This document shows positions 1 through 7,789 of a DNA stretch of 64,000 nucleotides, in pieces. Origin of the DNA: an uncultured Desulfuromonas sp. GTDB lineage: Bacteria; Desulfobacterota; Desulfuromonadia; Desulfuromonadales; Desulfuromonadaceae. The notes under the pieces were generated by a model that made no database searches, was not told where the DNA came from, and saw nothing but the letters and a program-made list of their open reading frames with translations. The position numbers were made by a program, and so were the translations under genes. The stretch covers positions 372,001-436,000 of the forward strand of contig NZ_OY787470.1 in NCBI RefSeq assembly GCF_963678835.1, given 5' to 3'. Position 1 is the stretch's first letter. Each line of letters begins with the position of its first letter.

Positions 1-65
1 CCATGCCTATCGGTCACGGAACTCTGCGCTTTTTGACCCGCAAGAACAGAAAGAAGGAGCATTAA
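1..65 (+). CDS. C-terminal end of an upstream gene, product unknown
   Basis: An open frame runs in from the window edge and stops at TAA 63-65, one base before the ATG of the cytochrome b gene. The visible tail is basic (ends RKNRKKEH). The tight spacing suggests translational coupling and one operon. The partner of such a cytochrome b is often a multihaem cytochrome or an iron-sulfur redox subunit, but nothing visible here identifies it. Confidence 0.45.
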   Translation, partial: MPIGHGTLRFLTRKNRKKEH

Positions 66-66
66 A

Positions 67-708
67 ATGGAAATGCAAGAACGAATTTATCTGACTCCGA
101 CACCGGTACGGATCTGGCACTGGCTGAATGCTCTTGGCATCGTCACGCTGTGCGTGACCGGCGCGCAAATCCGTTTTCCTGAGTATATCAATATCTTTGG
201 CACTTATAAGGCGGCGATCCGTCTCCATCATACCGCCGGCATCGTTGTCGCCCTGTCTTTCGCACTGTGGCTGTTCTATTATGGTGTTATCGCGAAAATG
301 TTGACCAAGCTGTACGTGCCAACCACAGACGATATTAAGAGTGGCGTGATTCGTCAGGCACTGTACTATTTCTTTTATTACTTCACCGGCACCAAGTCCA
401 ATCCCCATGAGGAGAGCCCGACCAACAAGTTTAATCCCATGCAAAAAGGGGCGTATGTGGTGATTATGATGGTTCTGGTGCCGTTGGTGATCATCACCGG
501 AGCGATTCTGATGAACCTGGAACCGCTGCGTGAATTGGTTGTTTTATTTGGTGGTGTGCGTGTCGTGGCCGGAATTCACTTCCTGCTGGCGTGTGCACTG
601 GGGGCCTTCTTGCCGACACATTTTTATCTGGCAACATTAGGCCACACGCCTTTTGCCCACTTCAAACCGATGTGGACGGGCTGGGAAGAGCATCACTCCG
701 ACCATTAA
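67..708 (+). CDS. b-type cytochrome membrane subunit (cytochrome b561 / hydrogenase cyt b-like)
   Basis: A 213-residue membrane protein with four to five hydrophobic segments (about residues 20-36, 56-78, 129-150, 164-190). Histidines suited to ligate two b haems lie in or beside them: His18 in RIWHWLN, His54/55 in RLHHTAG, His171 in GIHF and His185 in PTHFY. This is the pattern of the di-haem cytochrome b561/Ni-Fe hydrogenase b-subunit superfamily, which moves electrons between the quinone pool and periplasmic redox partners. AAGGAG precedes the ATG. It lies one base after the preceding gene and 72 bases before a haem-c sensor, so an electron-transport operon is likely. The specific partner and substrate are not known. 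Confidence 0.75.
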   Translation: MEMQERIYLTPTPVRIWHWLNALGIVTLCVTGAQIRFPEYINIFGTYKAAIRLHHTAGIVVALSFALWLFYYGVIAKMLTKLYVPTTDDIKSGVIRQALYYFFYYFTGTKSNPHEESPTNKFNPMQKGAYVVIMMVLVPLVIITGAILMNLEPLRELVVLFGGVRVVAGIHFLLACALGAFLPTHFYLATLGHTPFAHFKPMWTGWEEHHSDH

Positions 709-780
709 AGTTGTACCGGCCTGCAATGGAGTGCAGCGGGGCGATTTCACCGCCTCGCTGCTTTTTTAAGGAACGATATT

Positions 781-1590
781 ATGTCCAGACGGATCACTAC
801 CCGAACAATTGTCCCGGTTGCCGTCATTATGGCAGCGTTTATCACGGTATGCTTTATCCTGCTCTATACCTACATCCATGATCTGATGATGGAAGGGGAG
901 GTCAAGCGTGTCGCCGGTATGGCCAAGACTGTTGCCCGGTCAACCGGCTACGACATGCTTAAAAATGACCATGCTGCGTTAAACTATACGGTGAAAAACA
1001 TCGGCAGCAACCCCGGCATGGTCCATCTACGTATTTTTGATAAAAAGGGTGTGATCCGTTTTTCCAGTAATGATGATGAGGTGGGCCATCTGGTTGACCG
1101 CAAGGCCGAGAGCTGTAATGTCTGCCATAGTCCTGATGGCGTAAGTGCTGTGCCGGATGGCGGTGGTCGGATCGAACGGGTGCGCTTTTTTGCCGATGAT
1201 CAGGATCAGAATATCATTGGCCTGACCTATCCGATTCCCCGTCAGGACGGGTGTGTCACCGCCACCTGCCATCCCGGCAATCAGGATAAATCTTTGCTCG
1301 GTACGGTCGATGTGGCCATGTCGCAGCGCAGTTTCGAAAAAGGGATGGACAGTGTTGTTAATGTGCTGGTGGGATTTTGGTTTATGGTGGTGCTGCTGTC
1401 CATCGGACTGATTGCCGCTATTTTGCAGAAAAATGTTCTGGTGCCCATCAATCGTCTGGTTGCCTATGTGAAACAGTTGCGTCGTGGTATTTATGTCGAT
1501 GCGGAACTTGAAGACAGTTACGAATTAGAATATATTGCAGACACGGTCAAAGAACTGGCTGAGAAGGTGAAAAAGCATGAATTGGGGTAG
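781..1590 (+). CDS. Membrane protein with periplasmic c-haem sensor domain and HAMP-like stalk
   Basis: 269 residues. A membrane segment at about 11-31 is followed by a periplasmic domain (about 35-190), a second membrane segment at 194-215, and a HAMP-like helix-turn-helix stalk to the C-terminus. The periplasmic domain contains one classical haem-c motif (CNVCH, residues 112-116) and a wider CVTATCH motif at 158-164, which would be a CX4CH site if used. The layout matches the haem-containing PAS/double-Cache sensors described in Geobacter, but the protein ends after the stalk without a kinase, methyl-accepting or GGDEF domain. It may pass the signal to a partner or act as a redox carrier. 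AAGGA lies upstream of the ATG. It follows the cytochrome b gene in the same direction. Confidence 0.7.
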   Translation: MSRRITTRTIVPVAVIMAAFITVCFILLYTYIHDLMMEGEVKRVAGMAKTVARSTGYDMLKNDHAALNYTVKNIGSNPGMVHLRIFDKKGVIRFSSNDDEVGHLVDRKAESCNVCHSPDGVSAVPDGGGRIERVRFFADDQDQNIIGLTYPIPRQDGCVTATCHPGNQDKSLLGTVDVAMSQRSFEKGMDSVVNVLVGFWFMVVLLSIGLIAAILQKNVLVPINRLVAYVKQLRRGIYVDAELEDSYELEYIADTVKELAEKVKKHELG

Positions 1591-1671
1591 CTGAGCCGAC
1601 CGGTGCAACAGGTACGGTGGTGACGCCAGCGGGGGCCGGCGTTGTGAGATGACTCGTTCTGGAGAGACTGG

Positions 1672-2238
1672 ATGGCTTTCTGGCGTAAGCCGCAATCGGA
1701 CGAAGACGCTTCAGCGCTGCGCAGCTCGCAACAGCGACTGGCACGCATTCAGGCGCATATTGACTCTTTGCACCGTTTGTCCCGACAAGGATTGTGGGGC
1801 TTGCTGGCGTTTATCCTCATTAGTCTGGTTGCTGTGTTTCTGCAGGATGTCAACATCCTCAGCCATCTGTCGCTGTCCATGCGCGAATTTCTTGGCAAGC
1901 CGCCCTCTCCTAAGATGATCAATATCGCCCTTGCGGTTTACAGTTTTTCTGCGTTGATTCTTACCCTGTCGCGTTTGTCGGATCGCACCGAAGTGTACCG
2001 GGGCTGGTCCCATGTCGGCTATTTAAGCGGCTTTTATATCTTCTATCTCTTCTCCAATGCCTTGCGTGTCAATGTCGTAGCTGTGCTGGTTGCCGGTTTG
2101 GCGATTCTCGGCCTGGAATATTACAGCATCTGGAGTTATACCGCAGATGCCATTCGCCGAGAGCGAACCATTATGGGCAAGCTGTCACGCAGCCTTGATC
2201 CTGAAGCCGATGACGGCACAGGAGATCAAGGTTCCTAA
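1672..2238 (+). CDS. Hypothetical membrane protein, four predicted TM helices
   Basis: 188 residues, not assigned to a named family. An amphipathic, charged N-terminus (residues 8-38) is followed by four hydrophobic segments at about 40-57, 83-101, 113-130 and 134-153, then an acidic tail. GGAGAG precedes the ATG. The same direction and short gap after the haem sensor suggest it belongs to the same operon and may be a small membrane subunit of the redox system. No haem motif or metal-binding cysteines are visible. Confidence 0.65.
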   Translation: MAFWRKPQSDEDASALRSSQQRLARIQAHIDSLHRLSRQGLWGLLAFILISLVAVFLQDVNILSHLSLSMREFLGKPPSPKMINIALAVYSFSALILTLSRLSDRTEVYRGWSHVGYLSGFYIFYLFSNALRVNVVAVLVAGLAILGLEYYSIWSYTADAIRRERTIMGKLSRSLDPEADDGTGDQGS

Positions 2239-2277
2239 CCGCGGCCTTTCCGTCGTCCTTCTTCGCTCCAACCTGTG

Positions 2278-2562
2278 TCAGAGCGATAACTGACAATGAC
2301 GACAGCGGCGTCCCCATGAGGTGCCGGCGCCGCGCATGTGAAACAGGTTGCCACACCGTGGGCAGCGGCTGAAACTGACACGCATCCCGCCGATCGCTGC
2401 CAGAATAATCCATATGATGCACACCACTGCCGGGGCGAAATTTCCTTCCGACGTAGATAATGTGATGCCGATCACCGGTAGATAGCTGATAAAAACCGCC
2501 CACAACTGCATGCGTTTGTGGCGAATCTGTTTGAGTTGTTCATCAAAGCGTTGTTCTTCCAT
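2278..2562 (-). CDS. Small membrane protein with C-terminal zinc ribbon
   Basis: 94 residues from the ATG at 2562, chosen because AGGAGG lies just upstream; a longer frame extends 24 codons further without support. A charged N-terminus is followed by two hydrophobic segments (about 22-38 and 44-62) and a C-terminal CPRCG...CRHC pair, which is a zinc-ribbon-like four-cysteine motif. It converges on the preceding operon. Function is unknown. Confidence 0.65.
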   Translation of the reverse strand: MEEQRFDEQLKQIRHKRMQLWAVFISYLPVIGITLSTSEGNFAPAVVCIIWIILAAIGGMRVSFSRCPRCGNLFHMRGAGTSWGRRCRHCQLSL

Positions 2563-2938
2563 AGTCCCTCCTGCGGCTCTGATTTTACCATATGTCCAGT
2601 ATACACGATGGATGGGTTTGTTTCTTCCTAACATGCTGTTTTTTAAAGATAATATCTGTGTATATTAAAGATATACATACGCGCAGTAAAAAAAATAGTC
2701 GATAAACCACAGAGTTAACAGGATGCTGTTTGCATTAATCCTCAATTGTCGTTGTTGAACTGCATAGTGTTTTTATACACTTGGCAGATTATGAGCCCTG
2801 GGCCAGATGGGATGGCAGTATGCTGTATACGTAATATCGCACTCTTGTGTCCTTTTTCTCCCTTTGGCATCTAACCTGCAGTTGATCAACGTCATGTGAT
2901 CTGATTGTTCAGGTCGTTGCATGATGCAGGAGGTGACG
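2563..2938. other. Intergenic region between divergent small genes
   Basis: 376 bases of AT-rich sequence between two divergently read small membrane-protein genes. It must hold promoters for both, but I see no convincing pair of -35/-10 boxes, no hairpin terminator and no repeat shared with the rest of the window. Confidence 0.5.
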
Positions 2939-3178
2939 ATGAGAGGTGTTTTGATGCTGGTATTGTTTGCAGTCTCTGCAACGCCGACTTATGCGGGCTC
3001 TATGGCTTCTGGGGGGGATGCTGGTCTGCTGGTCTGGTTTTTTATCGGTTTTTTGGCACTGTTTATTGTCTCCCAACTTATCCCCGGGATCGTTTTGACG
3101 ATTGGAGTCCTCCGGGGGCTGTTTTCCCGCAACGAGGCGAGGAAAGGAGCGGCACGGCCTAATGATCATGTGATGTGA
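2939..3178 (+). CDS. Small exported membrane protein, unknown function
   Basis: 79 residues from ATG 2939, which has a near-perfect AGGAGGTGACG ribosome site directly before it; an earlier in-frame ATG at 2921 would place that site inside the gene. An N-terminal signal peptide (about residues 1-20, ending TYA) is followed by a glycine-rich stretch, one strong membrane helix (about 32-56) and a basic tail. No family was recognised. The gene is isolated, with nrdD about 300 bases downstream. Confidence 0.6.
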   Translation: MRGVLMLVLFAVSATPTYAGSMASGGDAGLLVWFFIGFLALFIVSQLIPGIVLTIGVLRGLFSRNEARKGAARPNDHVM

Positions 3179-3345
3179 TGCAGGGTATAAAACCTTGAGG
3201 TCGCTCGCCCGGAATGACGCATTGGACAGGTGCCGGCATTCCGGGTTCTGCCTCGCCAAAAATCACCATTAATTTTTATCTGTTGTCGTGTGCCGGGGCT
3301 ATTTGTCCCGGTATTTTTTTGTGCAAATTTGCTGGTTTTCCCACT

Positions 3346-3354
3346 TTATCCACA
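3346..3354 (+). promoter_or_regulatory. DnaA box upstream of nrdD
   Basis: TTATCCACA matches the consensus DnaA box exactly and lies 142 bases before the chosen nrdD start. A 12-bp perfect palindrome (ACAACATGTTGT, 3376-3387) follows. DnaA binding at a ribonucleotide reductase promoter is established for E. coli nrdAB; relevance here is inferred. A single 9-mer can occur by chance. Confidence 0.4.
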
Positions 3355-3495
3355 GTGTTGCTCACAGGTTAATGAACAACATGTTGTAGGTCTATTTGGA
3401 ATTAATCTCTACATCTAGTGTTTTCTCTTGTCTCGTCAGATCGTGCTATGTTAATTTTTTCTTCGTTGAGTTTCACGTATTCAAAGGAGAGAGTG

Positions 3496-5484
3496 GTGCT
3501 GGAATACATTCGCAAGCGGGACGGGAGGCTGGTGGTTTTTGAGGAGGGAAAAATCTCTGAAGCCATCAAGAAGGCGGTTCGTGCAGTTGGTGGTCAGGAC
3601 ATGGCCAAAGCTGAAGAGATCACCCGCCAGGTGGTCGGGATTCTCGAGATTATCTACAAAGATGGCCGGGCGCCTACCGTGGAGAATGTGCAGGACTTGG
3701 TTGAAAAGCAGCTCATCGAAAGTGGCCATGCTCAGACGGCAAAAGCGTATATTCTTTATCGCCGTCAGCACGAACAGCTCAGAGCGACTAAATCGTTCAT
3801 GCAGGAATCCATTGACGCGATTGACTCCTACCTGACTCAGGAGGATTGGCGTGTCAAGGAAAATGCCAATATGGGCTACTCCCTGCAAGGGCTTAATAAC
3901 CACATTGCCTCCAATATTACCAGCAACTACTGGTTGAATAAAATTTATCCCGAGCGGATTTCCGCAGCCCACAAACAAGGCGATTTTCATATCCACGATC
4001 TCGGCATGTTGTCTGTGTACTGCTGTGGCTGGGATCTGAAAGACCTGCTGATGCAGGGCTTCACGGGTGCCTACGGTAAGGTCCAAAGTGGTCCGGCCAA
4101 GCATTTTCGCACTGCACTTGGCCAGGCGGTCAACTTTTTCTATACCTTGCAGGGTGAGGCGGCCGGTGCTCAGGCGTTTGCCAGTTTTGATACCTTGCTG
4201 GCACCGTTTATCCGCTACGACAATCTCAGTTATGAAGACGTGCGTCAATCGATCCAGGAGTTTATCTTCAACATGAACGTGCCGACGCGTGTCGGCTTCC
4301 AGACACCGTTCACCAACATCACGCTCGACTTGACGCCGCCACGTAATATGGCCCACGAAGGGGTGATCATTGGTGGCGCGTTGCAGCAGGAGACCTATGG
4401 CGAGTTTCAGCATGAGATGGATCTGTTCAACCGTGCCTTTTGCGAGGTGATGATGGAAGGGGATGCTTCAGGGCGTATTTTTACCTTCCCAATCCCCACC
4501 TATAACATTACCGCCGATCTTGATTGGGAGAGCGACCGTTTGCAGAGTGTCTGGGAGATGACCGCCAAATACGGGACCCCCTATTTCAGCAATTTCATCA
4601 ATTCCGACATGGATCCGGAGGATGCCCGTTCCATGTGCTGTCGTTTGCGCCTAGATAACCGCGAGCTGCGGCGCCGTGGCGGCGGTCTGTTTGGTTCCAA
4701 TCCGCTGACCGGTTCTACCGGTGTCGTAACACTTAATCTACCGCGTGCTGCCTATGTGGCGGATGATAAACAGAGCTTTTTCGAACGAATCTCCGATCTG
4801 ATGAAACTGGCCGCTGAGTCCTTGGATATCAAACGCAAGCAGTTGGAGCGCTTTACCGAAGAGGGGCTGTATCCCTACAGTCGCTATTACCTCAGTGCCA
4901 TCCGTGAGCGTAGCGGTCGTTATTGGGATAACCACTTTTCGACCATTGGTCTGATCGGCATGAACGAGGCGGCACAAAATCTCATCGGTTGTGGCATCGA
5001 TCAACCTGAGGGGGCGCAGTTCGCCGAAGAGACCCTCGAATTCATGCGCAAGCAGCTTGAGGCGTTCCAGCAAGAGACTGGCCAACTTTACAATCTTGAA
5101 GCCACACCGGCCGAGGGAACCAGCTTCCGGTTGGCGCAGCGTGATAAGACGCAGTTCCCAGATATTTTTACCGCAGGAACAGAGCAGCCCTATTACACCA
5201 ACTCGACTCAGCTGCCTGTTGGAACCACGGACGATATTTTCGAAGCTCTGCAACATCAGGATGGTCTGCAGACCCGTTACACCGGTGGTACGGTGTTTCA
5301 CGGTTTCCTCGGGGAACGGCTTGATGATTGGCGTAGCGCCCGGTTGTTGGTCAAGCGCATCGCCGAAAACTTTCATCTGCCGTATTTCACTCTCAGTCCG
5401 ACGTTTACAATCTGTCCGGTGCATGGCTACATCGCCGGTGAACATTTTTCATGCCCGCACGACCATAACGATCAGGCGGCGTAA
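3496..5484 (+). CDS. nrdD: Anaerobic (class III) ribonucleoside-triphosphate reductase, large part lacking the glycyl-radical tail
   Basis: 662 residues from GTG 3496, placed six bases after AGGAG; the open frame itself extends further upstream. The N-terminus is an ATP-cone allosteric domain (LEYIRKRDGR onward, about residues 1-90). The ten-stranded barrel follows, with YCCGWDL near residue 175 and MCCRL near 378, the latter the likely finger-loop thiyl-radical cysteine. The C-terminus carries the zinc-site region TFTICPVHGY...HFSCPHDH and then stops at TAA 5482-5484. Normal family members continue into the RVxGY/F glycyl-radical motif. Here that motif is in the next ORF, in the same reading frame 27 bases downstream. 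The enzyme makes deoxyribonucleotides without oxygen. nrdG follows. Confidence 0.9.
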   Translation: MLEYIRKRDGRLVVFEEGKISEAIKKAVRAVGGQDMAKAEEITRQVVGILEIIYKDGRAPTVENVQDLVEKQLIESGHAQTAKAYILYRRQHEQLRATKSFMQESIDAIDSYLTQEDWRVKENANMGYSLQGLNNHIASNITSNYWLNKIYPERISAAHKQGDFHIHDLGMLSVYCCGWDLKDLLMQGFTGAYGKVQSGPAKHFRTALGQAVNFFYTLQGEAAGAQAFASFDTLLAPFIRYDNLSYEDVRQSIQEFIFNMNVPTRVGFQTPFTNITLDLTPPRNMAHEGVIIGGALQQETYGEFQHEMDLFNRAFCEVMMEGDASGRIFTFPIPTYNITADLDWESDRLQSVWEMTAKYGTPYFSNFINSDMDPEDARSMCCRLRLDNRELRRRGGGLFGSNPLTGSTGVVTLNLPRAAYVADDKQSFFERISDLMKLAAESLDIKRKQLERFTEEGLYPYSRYYLSAIRERSGRYWDNHFSTIGLIGMNEAAQNLIGCGIDQPEGAQFAEETLEFMRKQLEAFQQETGQLYNLEATPAEGTSFRLAQRDKTQFPDIFTAGTEQPYYTNSTQLPVGTTDDIFEALQHQDGLQTRYTGGTVFHGFLGERLDDWRSARLLVKRIAENFHLPYFTLSPTFTICPVHGYIAGEHFSCPHDHNDQAA

Positions 5485-5511
5485 TCCGACTCACGTCAAC
5501 AAGGAGGTTTC

Positions 5512-5652
5512 ATGTCCAGCAAATGTCAGCAGAAAACGGAAGTGTACTCTCGTGTCTGTGGTTTCTTTCGTCCTGTCCAGCAGTGGAACAAGGGCAAGCA
5601 GGAAGAGTTTAACCAGCGTCGTGAATACGCGGTGCAAAGCAGCGAGAAGTAA
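5512..5652 (+). CDS. nrdD: Separate glycyl-radical peptide of anaerobic ribonucleotide reductase
   Basis: 46 residues, starting at ATG 5512 behind a strong AAGGAGG site. It contains TEVYSRVCGFFRP and WNKGKQEEF, which is the C-terminal glycyl-radical segment of NrdD; Gly17 in RVCGF is the expected radical site. It is in the same frame as the large ORF and separated from it by a single TAA plus nine sense codons, so it could be an old nonsense split, a stop-readthrough extension or a free peptide that docks onto the barrel. The dedicated ribosome site and intact motif favour a functional free peptide, comparable in concept to YfiD repairing pyruvate formate-lyase. Similar split forms may exist in relatives. 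Confidence 0.85.
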   Translation: MSSKCQQKTEVYSRVCGFFRPVQQWNKGKQEEFNQRREYAVQSSEK

Positions 5653-5657
5653 TTTTC

Positions 5658-6353
5658 GTGGGTATTAAAGGTTTCCAGGGCACCAGTGTTCTAGATTTTC
5701 CAGGTCGGATTGCCTCGCTGGTGTTTTACGGCGGGTGCAATTTGAGCTGCGGTTTTTGTCACAACTCCACCCTGATCGATGACTTTGATCAATATCCTGA
5801 TATGCCAGTGGAAGCGTTGCTCGACGCATTGCAGCAACGTGTTGGCTTTATCGATGGTGTGGTCATCTCTGGTGGCGAGCCGACCCTGGCTCCAACTCTG
5901 GCGTCAACCTTGATGCAGATTAAACGATTGGGTCTGGCGGTTAAACTCGATACCAACGGTCTGCGACCCGACGTGATGGCACAGCTGATGGATCAGCAGT
6001 TGCTCGATTATGTGGCCCTCGACGTTAAAACCTCGCCGGAGCGCTATGGTGAGCTGCATCACCGGCCGGTCGCGTTGGGTGAATTGAAAAAAAGTGTCGA
6101 TCTGTTGTTGGGTGGCGAAGTTGGTTATGAGTTTCGCACCACCTGTGTTCCGGGGTTGGTCGAAGAAAAAGATATTCGGAATATGGCCAAGCTGCTTGAC
6201 GGCGGACAGCGCTGGATTTTACAACAATATGTTGCCGAGCATGCCATGGATGAAACCATGCAGCAATGTGGGGCGTTTTCTCCTCAGGTGTTGCATGGCT
6301 ATGCTGACGTGGCCCGGAGGCATGTTCAACAGGTGGAGCTGCGCGGGTTGTAA
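5658..6353 (+). CDS. nrdG: Anaerobic ribonucleotide reductase activating protein, radical SAM enzyme
   Basis: 231 residues, GTG start five bases after the glycyl-radical peptide. CNLSCGFC (Cys27, Cys31, Cys34) is the CX3CX2C motif that binds the [4Fe-4S] cluster and S-adenosylmethionine; VISGGEP is the GGEP motif. The N-terminus GFQGTSVLDFPG and length fit the NrdG2-type activases. It installs the glycyl radical on NrdD by hydrogen abstraction. Its place directly after the two nrdD parts supports one operon, which ends at a strong terminator about 120 bases later. Confidence 0.9.
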   Translation: MGIKGFQGTSVLDFPGRIASLVFYGGCNLSCGFCHNSTLIDDFDQYPDMPVEALLDALQQRVGFIDGVVISGGEPTLAPTLASTLMQIKRLGLAVKLDTNGLRPDVMAQLMDQQLLDYVALDVKTSPERYGELHHRPVALGELKKSVDLLLGGEVGYEFRTTCVPGLVEEKDIRNMAKLLDGGQRWILQQYVAEHAMDETMQQCGAFSPQVLHGYADVARRHVQQVELRGL

Positions 6354-6473
6354 CTCTGTCTGTACTTTTATTCGCAATTTGGGTTCAATATCCCGCAGTT
6401 CACTGCGTGATTGAGCAAAGATTGCAGGCTGTTGATACCCCGCTGCTTGCGGCGGGGTAGTTCATTGATGAGG

Positions 6474-6511
6474 AAAAGAGGTGTTGCCGATGGGCAACAC
6501 CTCTTTTTTTT
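6474..6511 (+). terminator. Rho-independent terminator after nrdG
   Basis: A 12-bp perfect stem (AGAGGTGTTGCC / GGCAACACCTCT) with a three-to-four-base loop is followed by a run of eight T. A second, smaller GC-rich hairpin (CCCCGC/GCGGGG) lies just upstream at about 6438-6457. Confidence 0.9.
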
Positions 6512-6525
6512 GCTTGAGGCATTGA

Positions 6526-6682
6526 GCAGGATGTTGAAAAAGCCCCACCCAGGGCCTTTTCAATGACGCAAACCGAAAATGCGATTTCTGTCTCGCTTGC
6601 AAAATCAAGGACTTGGAAACCTGTCCTTGATTTTGGTCGCCCGTCCATGGGCTCCACAGGCTGTTTTTCAACCGCCTGTTAG
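6526..6682 (+). repeat. Palindromic dispersed repeat, copy A
   Basis: Fullest copy of a family found seven times in the window (6526, 16409, 18296, 36022, 37636, 38803, 57881). It begins AGCAGGATGTTGAAAAA and ends TTTTTCAACCGCCTGTTAG, so its ends are inverted. An inner stem pairs AAATCAAGGAC with GTCCTTGATTT. It has no ORF and lies between genes, as a MITE or REP-like element would. Confidence 0.75.
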
Positions 6683-7256
6683 GGGGGAAGACGTCGCTTG
6701 CTGTCCTTTTTATATGCTAAAGGCTGTCATGGAGAAATAACCTTTGTCGGGCAAGGGCTGGGACCTGTTGTATTATTTGTTATGGTTAACCTTCTAATCT
6801 GCTGAAAAATGTGCATATTAATAAGTTTTGTAAGCTTACTGTTAGAATATTTGACTTTTTAAGGTATCTGGTCAAGTTTTATGACAAGTTGTTTTTATTT
6901 TTTGACACAGTCAACTGATTGAACTGACAGGAGTCTGCCGTTTTTGTTGCGACGTCTCCCTGTTTACCTGCACTTGGCTGGATTGATATCTTATGTGAAT
7001 ATTGTAATAAATTAAATTTTTGCTTTTCGTCAGAAATATTGCCTTGTTTTAATTTTGTGTTGTCTTTTGCGGTTTCTCAGGTTGCTCGAACCACAATGGA
7101 TCGACATAACGACAAATAGAAAATGAGGAAACGATTGAACGACATCTTTTGTGATGTGGAAAATGAACAGTCGTTTTGTTGTCGGCAGTAAAGCTTTTTA
7201 GGGCAACTGTGTGGCCAGAGAAGACCATTGGCTTGGAAAAAGAAAGGAGAGCGTTA
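6683..7256. other. AT-rich intergenic region before cheW
   Basis: About 570 bases without a supported gene. It is noticeably richer in A and T than its surroundings. A TTGACA lies near 6903 but no matching -10 is at the right distance, and no sigma-54 or sigma-28 promoter pattern was found. The cheW frame extends into it but without a ribosome site. Confidence 0.5.
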
Positions 7257-7739
7257 ATGGATGCAGACGATCTTGGACAGATTAATCAGTATTTGACCTT
7301 TAAGCTCGATGACGAGGTCTTTGCTTTGGGGATCGCCAAAGTACGAGAGGTCCTCGATTTTAGCGATGTTACGAAAGTGCCGCAGACGCCTGTTTTTATG
7401 CGCGGTGTAATCAATCTTCGCGGCAATGTGGTCCCTGTGGTCGACATGCGGATTAAGTTCAGCATGAGTGAGACTGAAACCACAGTGAATACGTGCATTA
7501 TTATTACTGAGGTGGAGATGGATGGTGAGCCGAGCATACTTGGTGCCCTGGTTGATTCGGTGCAAGAAGTGCTTGAGATTGATCCTGGTCAGATTGAACC
7601 GCCACCACGTATCGGTACCAATCTTGATACTGCGTTTATACAGGGCATGGGAAAGCACAATGAGGAGTTTATTATCCTCCTTGACATTGACAAGGTGTTT
7701 TCGGCGGATGAGATCTCGTTGATTCAGGCGGTTGATTAA
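7257..7739 (+). CDS. cheW: Chemotaxis coupling protein CheW
   Basis: 160 residues from ATG 7257 behind AAAGGAGAG. CheW fold hallmarks are visible: [20 protein letters not shown] at about residues 10-29, [19 protein letters not shown]-like strand pattern at about 42-62, and LVDSVQEVL near 98. It bridges chemoreceptors and the CheA kinase. It is 50 bases before a chemoreceptor gene in the same direction, so the two are probably cotranscribed; cheA is not in the window. Confidence 0.92.
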   Translation: MDADDLGQINQYLTFKLDDEVFALGIAKVREVLDFSDVTKVPQTPVFMRGVINLRGNVVPVVDMRIKFSMSETETTVNTCIIITEVEMDGEPSILGALVDSVQEVLEIDPGQIEPPPRIGTNLDTAFIQGMGKHNEEFIILLDIDKVFSADEISLIQAVD

Positions 7740-7789
7740 ACCGAATTCGGCACAGAGTACGTCACTCTATAGAAGATGTGGAGGCAGAG

